Assembly (NCBI GenBank): GCA_030549495.1
Contig: JAUIRK010000077.1
Location: 1 to 64,000, forward strand
DNA from: Nectonema munidae
Taxonomy: Eukaryota > Nematomorpha > Nectonematoida > Nectonematidae
Length of the DNA: 64,000 nucleotides
Direction of reading: 5' to 3'
Part shown: positions 59,030 through 64,000 of the stretch, in pieces
Layout of the letters: every line of letters begins with the position of its first letter
Position numbering within the stretch: the stretch's first letter is position 1
Notes under the pieces: model-generated
Database searches by the model: none
What the model was told of the DNA's origin: nothing
What the model saw: the letters and a program-made list of their open reading frames with translations, nothing else
Program-made: the position numbers and the translations under genes

Positions 59030-60133
59030 TTCGTATCATCGTCCGAATAAATACTCATTCAGTCTTTTTTAAAAAATTTCAAATTAATGTTCTTCCTGAA
59101 TTTAATTGTTAGTGAGTTCCATACTTTGATAGCACTGTTTAAAAAACTATGTCTATAAAGGAAAGTGTTGCAAGTTTTCATTTTTATATTATTTTTACAT
59201 CTTAAATTTTATGGTAAAAAAACTAAATTTACAGTAATAGGAAAGTAGTTTTTGTAATAATTATCATATTTACACTTGTAGATGAAAGAAGCCGATTGAA
59301 ATTCATTAATTTGTTCAGAGGTAAATATATGATATTTATTCCTAATGAAATTTATATTATCATTACCACCAAATCTCAAAGCTTTATCTATTTCCTTATT
59401 TAATTTATTAAAATTAACTATTGACGATTTCGCCCAAATATAATTAGCATTTCAATTAGTGAATGATAATTAGATTCAATTAGTGAATGATAATTAGATT
59501 CAATTAGTGAATGATAGATAGATACTCTAACTTTTTCAAGAATCATATTTTTGAATTTATATATCTGACCTAACGCCATTGAAACTTCTTTTATTACATT
59601 TTTAAAGTGAGTTTTGAAACCTAAATTAGAATCAAGAGTCATTCCTAGATATTTGTAAGATGTAGCTTGAACCATTAGATGTGGGCCAAAAAAGAGATTT
59701 ATACATGTTAGAGAATTACGCTTATCGAATATTATGTACTTTGATTTTTTAATATTTATGATGAGATCATGAGTAAGAGTCCATTAAAATAAAGCATTCA
59801 AATATTTGTTAATAAGCTAGGTATCAATTGACAACACTTTAGACCGATACAAAACTGCTAGGTCATCAGCATACATATATACTTTAAATAAATCATTATT
59901 AAATTGAAAGATATCATTTATATATATATAAAAAGAGGTCCCAATATGAATCCCTGTGGCACTCAATGTTTAACTAACAATTTAGTCGATGCTTGACGAT
60001 TTACTACAGTATATTGCATACGATTGTCTAGATAACTTTCAATGAAATTCAAAATTTTACTTGTGAAAGCAAAATTATACAATTTTAAGAGTAACTTTTT
60101 ATGATTAACTTTATTATATAAGGTCTTAAACTC
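59030..60133 (-). pseudogene. 5'-truncated LINE with RT core to C terminus
   Basis: Minus-strand fragments from 60130: NKVNHKKLLLKL, NFIESYLDNRMQYTVVNRQA, VPQGFILGPLFIYI, VYMYADDLAVLYRSK (YADD active site), IINIKKSKYIIFDKRNSLTC, then an open frame 59675-59418 with MVQATSYKYLGMTLDSNLGF and a tandem peptide duplication. The C terminus down to about 59066 reads FNKLNKEIDKALRFGG, NKYHIFTSEQINEFQSASFI, LYRHSFLNSAIKVWNSLTIK. It has few stops, so it is younger than the other LINEs here. Truncation at 60133 is typical of incomplete reverse transcription. Confidence 0.8.
59452..59520 (-). repeat. 24-bp tandem repeat inside the LINE ORF
   Basis: TCAATTAGTGAATGATAATT-AGAT is present nearly three times. 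Being a multiple of three, it adds in-frame copies of the peptide YHSLIESN to the reverse transcriptase C-terminal region without breaking the frame. Confidence 0.9.
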
Positions 60134-60169
60134 TAGGCTAAGTTTTTTTTGCCTTTTAAGTTTAATAAT

Positions 60170-60258
60170 TACAGTTCTTTACCAACAAATGTGAAAATAT
60201 CAATGTATAGAGCTTATTTCCTGCCTTTATTTACTCTATTGTGAACTGGGGTCAATTC
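60170..60258 (+). pseudogene. Short LINE C-terminal fragment
   Basis: A frame reading SLPTNVKISMYRAYFLPLFT resembles the LP.NVKI.IY.AY..P.L.Y..WG segment of LINE ORF2. It is cut off by the GT repeat. Confidence 0.4.
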
Positions 60259-60260
60259 AA

Positions 60261-60489
<229 letters not shown>

Positions 60490-61937
60490 TTTGTGTAGTG
60501 TGTGCGAAAAATTTGAAACTTTAAATTCCAAGTTTTAAAATAAACTGAGCTGTAAGTTTTATTTGATAAATTTGAATCCATTGAGTTAGAAATTGCATTT
60601 TTTACGATTCAGTATTTTCTTTTTCAAAATTTCTATCAATTTGTAATTTTAAATTGTTTCTCAAATGTTCGACCACGGGCAAACATCTTGGGCTGGATAA
60701 CGGGAAAAGGGTTTTATTACATGATATGATAGTGATTACTGTCTCTCGATGTCCTAATGGGAAATTCTCAAACAGATAAAATCAAGTGTAACCTCTTCTA
60801 TTCATTCAATTTTAGATCCTGTTTGTTGTTCTATTTTCGTCAAATACCGTAACTATAAACTGCTGATCCATCGAACTATGGTAAATCGCATCAAGCTTAT
60901 GATAGTTATGAATCCTACTTCCAGAAAAATGCATTGTGAGTTTATGAAGCGCCATAAATCTACAAATTATTTGTCTTTACGGTCATGTGAAGAATTTATA
61001 GTTCTAGCCTAAAGCGTTATTTGTGTGATTAGAGACGAAATAGAAGAATGTACTCAATCCTAACACATGAGTGTAAAAATAATAGGGGACAAAGAATTAT
61101 CAGTTTAATTCCTCTCGACTCTATCATATATGACCTTCCATTCATCCAAGAATATACTTGAATATACATTATATTGAAATTACAAGATCTGTTTACCGAC
61201 CTATTGGAAGTTTCTTCAAAACTCATATTGGCAAATCTTGTAATAGATTCTATGTATATTATATTATTTATATATAATACTATGTGTTCATTATATCTGA
61301 TACAAATATCCACTATTATTTACAGCTATATACATCTATATTTATGAGCCTCAACAAGAGGAATATTACAATTAGTATTGTAAAGGAATGAATTTCTTCC
61401 CGCATAGCTTCAGAAGTAACCGTCACTTCATAATTTTTGAGTAATTAAAAAAAAAATCATGATAATTTGAAAATATTTGAAAAAGTCTTTCAGATACTCC
61501 AATTAAGATAACTATTTTGATTAAGTTATAATTACAATAAATAAGTTTTGAATTTATATTTTAATGTTTAAACTTAATCATTTTCTCTATATTCATTAAG
61601 ATTTAGCTTTATTGAAATCCATATCTCCGCGAATTAATATCACACATTTAATAGAGTTAACTGCGTTCAAGTAATCGTTATATATTAATCATTAATATCA
61701 AATTATGGCTCTGTCTTACCACATCACTTCATTTAAAGGGCTATTTGAGTATGCTAGCCTTTGGCATTCTAAGGTCTGTTCACTCACTTAAAGTATCTGA
61801 GATGAAAAAAATATTTGTATCTCTGTGTTCAACATTGCCAAAATTTCTAAGGGATATTATTATTTTATTTGATTATATGATGTCTCTAATATCTTTTCTA
61901 ATTTAATTTTTAGCTAAGCCACTTTCCTCTTTGCCAG
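60490..61937. other. Upstream region of the V-ATPase d exon
   Basis: No upstream coding exon was found. A strong acceptor (CCACTTTCCTCTTTGCCAG) ends at 61937, so a 5' UTR intron probably lies here. A trace like CATCGAACTATGG...ATCGCATCAAGC at 60868-60895 is a possible decayed SINE A. Confidence 0.4.
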
Positions 61938-61942
61938 TCAAT

Positions 61943-62066
61943 ATGTTTCCTGAACTAACATTCAATATTGATTCTGGTTACCTAGAAGGCGTCGTCAGAG
62001 GGTTTAGAGGAGGCATTTTGACTTCCATTGACTACTACAATCTTTCACAATGCCAAAGTCTTCAAG
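61943..62066 (+). CDS. VhaAC39: V-type ATPase subunit d, first coding exon (partial gene)
   Basis: ATG at 61943, five bases after a strong splice acceptor (exon start 61938), opens 41 codons: [20 protein letters not shown] then [21 protein letters not shown]. It ends at TTCAAG|GTTTTT in phase 1. This is the conserved N terminus of the V0 subunit d (ATP6V0D1 in vertebrates, MSFFPELYFNVDNGYLEGLVRG). The subunit couples the V1 rotor to the proton ring in acidifying organelles. The next expected exon (DLKLHLQ...DYG) was not found by 64000, so it probably lies downstream. The intron start contains an inverted LINE end. The ORF continuing past the donor is read-through. Confidence 0.85.
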
Positions 62067-62085
62067 GTTTTTTTTTATCCTTTTG

Positions 62086-62490
62086 TACTCATCATCATCA
62101 TCATCAAAGTGCCGTATTCATTTCGACGTGGCCAACTATGGAGCGCCAGAGTTGTCCATCTTTCTCTAGTTTACCATGGTTAGTCTTGGAGATATTACGT
62201 GGTGAGGTCTCCAGTTCTCTTCCATGCCGTAATTGTAAGCTATGGACCTTGCCTTTGTCTAATTTGACGAACTGCAAGGCAGCAGTAACTAGGCTTATTT
62301 GAAGGCGGCCTTACTTGCCTTCTCACGACATCGTCCTGAACATGGAGCATTAGAAAGGAATCACCCAATCTACTACTCCGTCTCGTTGTCGCTGTTTGTT
62401 CGGGCTGCTTATTCATCAAGCTAAGCTTGCATATGTCGCAGCTGACCTCCATATCTGAGGGCGGTTCCACAATCTGCGGACCTGTTCTCT
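62086..62490 (-). repeat. LINE-like 3' end with GAT tail, in the V-ATPase d intron
   Basis: On the complement a frame reads [20 protein letters not shown] followed by [21 protein letters not shown] and a (GAT)n tail at 62106-62086. It resembles the W..IV..V.....L C terminus and 3' microsatellite of LINEs. The adjacent frame at 62470-62240 (76 codons with CDICKLSL) is probably part of the same repeat. A second copy is at 58052-58305. Confidence 0.5.
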
Positions 62491-62872
62491 AGCTGTTCTA
62501 GCTCAGCCAAGAGATTTTTGTGCCAATCTAAGACATAATCCTCTCTTAGAAAATCTTGTGGGAAAAGAATAATCGCACACTAAACATACATATTTCGATA
62601 TCAATAGCGTCTCCCTTCTGAATTTGACAAAATCTAATTTATTTTATCAATGTAAAAGTACTTAATTATGAAAATGGGTATATTACTAATGAACAAATAT
62701 AAATAGTATAAGGATAAATGAATATATATAAAAGGTATAGGCAATAGAGATTAATAGAAAAAATAGGTAAGTAAGAAAAGGTAATTGGAAGGACGTTATG
62801 CAGGTCTCTTTTTATATAACATAGGATTCATTTTTATCTAATCTATCCTTGCAAAACCCAGTAGGACTAGTC

Positions 62873-63527
62873 AGGGATGCTCAACCTTCTACCCGCAGGC
62901 CTCATTGTGACCCAAATTAATTCTTGGTGTGTCTCAGTTCCTCATGCACAATTCTAAGCAATATGGAAATATGTTTTGCTATTTTTTAAACACCCTTGAA
63001 ACAAAAACAGTAACAAATTATCGATATGTAGTACTAATTAAATTGTCATAAAATTTCAATTATTCATAAACATCAAAGATTTACTTTTACCATCCCATCC
63101 TGCTCTTTTTCCTCAAAAAGGTGACAATCAAAACATCCAAAATTTGAATCTTGCTTTTCCCAATAAACGCTAAAATTTATTGTATTTCCTTTCTCCCTAA
63201 ATCATAATTGCAAATTTATGTTTGCAAATTTAAACTTCACAAAAGTTGTTAAAATAAATCTACTAATTGATACATCTTTAAAATAAGCTCATTTTTGAAA
63301 TGAAAACGACAGTAAAACCTATTAACGTCCACGATTAACATGTCCATTCAGGTAAAAGTAAACATCATCTGTTTATTTCAATGATTTTTAGTATAAATCT
63401 GCATTTTAAATAAACTGCTTTTGATTTCATTAATTGTTATTCCTAAATATGTTTTTAGTAATTTGGTTTTTTTCTCAAAATTAATTTAGTTTATCTTAAA
63501 ACTAACCAAAAATGTTGAACATCCTTG
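62873..63527. mobile_element. Nonautonomous hAT element with perfect 8-bp duplication
   Basis: GACTAGTC occurs at 62865-62872 and 63528-63535. The left end is (C)AGGGATGCTCAACCTTCT and the complement of the right end is CAAGGATGTTCAACATTTTT, both standard hAT-style ends. The 655 bp interior is AT-rich without a transposase. Confidence 0.8.
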
Positions 63528-63532
63528 GACTA

Positions 63533-63639
63533 GTCTCTAGAGAAGTGGTTCCCAAACATTACTAGATTGAGAATACTTCATAGAAGTCTCTAGAGAAGTG
63601 GTTCCCAAACATTACTAGATTGAGAATACTTCATAGAAA
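63533..63639. repeat. 53-bp tandem duplication covering a hAT terminus
   Basis: GTCTCTAGAGAAGTGGTTCC to CTTCATAGAA is present twice in succession, identically. The copied unit includes the left terminal repeat and flanking target site of the element at 63596. Confidence 0.9.
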
Positions 63640-63814
63640 CGCCTCTTATATATAAAATGCATTTTACTGAAATTAATTCTGATATCAACACGTATCCATT
63701 TTCTACCGTACAATCTGTGGGAATGAATAAACGTATTTTAGTCACTTCAGAATAGTGGCCAGAGAATTCTAACTCCTTTTGATGGAATTTCAAAACACTC
63801 CTTGGGAACCACTT
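63596..63814. mobile_element. Short hAT MITE
   Basis: AAGTGGTTCCCAA at the left and TTGGGAACCACTT at the right form a perfect 13 bp inverted repeat. The flanking 8-mers CTCTAGAG and GTCTAGAC share the core TCTAGA. The 219 bp interior has no plausible coding function; the 116-codon minus ORF runs through and beyond it. Confidence 0.65.
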
Positions 63815-64000
63815 GTCTAGACTAGGCATCAAATTGCCGTTCGAATGCTTAGACTCCTCACCCAACAATAAATATAATCTGTTAGGCTTTTCTATTTTTA
63901 AATTATGATTTACTAATCCATTAGCACATTTTACACTCATGAACGACAGCGCTTAACACAATTATGTTTTTCATACTCTATGTGGTAAGCGAAAAAATGA

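Overview
The window is AT-rich, intron-containing animal DNA made mostly of transposable-element relics and simple repeats. It carries eukaryotic splice signals, AATAAA poly(A) signals, tRNA-derived SINEs, a Penelope-like retroelement, piggyBac, hAT, pogo-like and MULE-type transposons, and non-LTR LINE fragments. This repeat mix suggests an arthropod, quite possibly a crustacean such as a copepod; that assignment is inference. There are no prokaryotic operons, rRNA genes, CRISPR arrays or canonical tRNA genes.

Four host genes can be supported, three of them only after splicing. (1) Minus strand, 20443 to 15279: the last two exons of a small membrane protein with two PPxY motifs, joined in phase across a 4.8 kb repeat-filled intron. 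(2) Plus strand, 36460-36786: a complete three-exon ribosomal protein eS28 (RpS28) gene with introns of 77 and 55 bp. (3) Minus strand, 47059 to 44357: a two-exon TPX2-like spindle-assembly gene. (4) Plus strand, 61943-62066: the first coding exon of V-ATPase subunit d; the rest lies beyond the window.

Layout. 0.2-2.9 kb is a ZBED/SCAND3-type hAT transposase relic split by a second hAT element. 7.7-9.1 kb has a MULE relic and a compact hAT element. 9.7-14.2 kb is a piggyBac element with both ends, a broken transposase, an (AC)439 tract and a nested foldback element. 15.3-20.4 kb is the PPxY gene with SINE, pogo-type and LINE insertions in its intron. 21.7-22.2 kb is a perfect (CATT)127 array. 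23-33 kb holds SINEs, LINEs, hAT relics and a SAMD3-like relic. 34.6-36.0 kb is a relic of an unnamed protein family, followed by RpS28. 37-42 kb holds further hAT, SINE and piggyBac relics. 44.2-49.6 kb holds TPX2 with a Penelope-like element inserted about 125 bp upstream of its start codon. 50-60 kb is a pogo-like element and three LINE relics. 60-64 kb has a GT/G tract, the V-ATPase exon and nonautonomous hAT elements.

The most unusual structure is a family of foldback elements that share their termini with the Penelope-like element. Copies are at 10226-10511, 47185-49603 and, diverged, 40862-41115. The first two are flanked by 12-14 bp target-site duplications, which suggests that Penelope machinery mobilised small palindromic nonautonomous copies.
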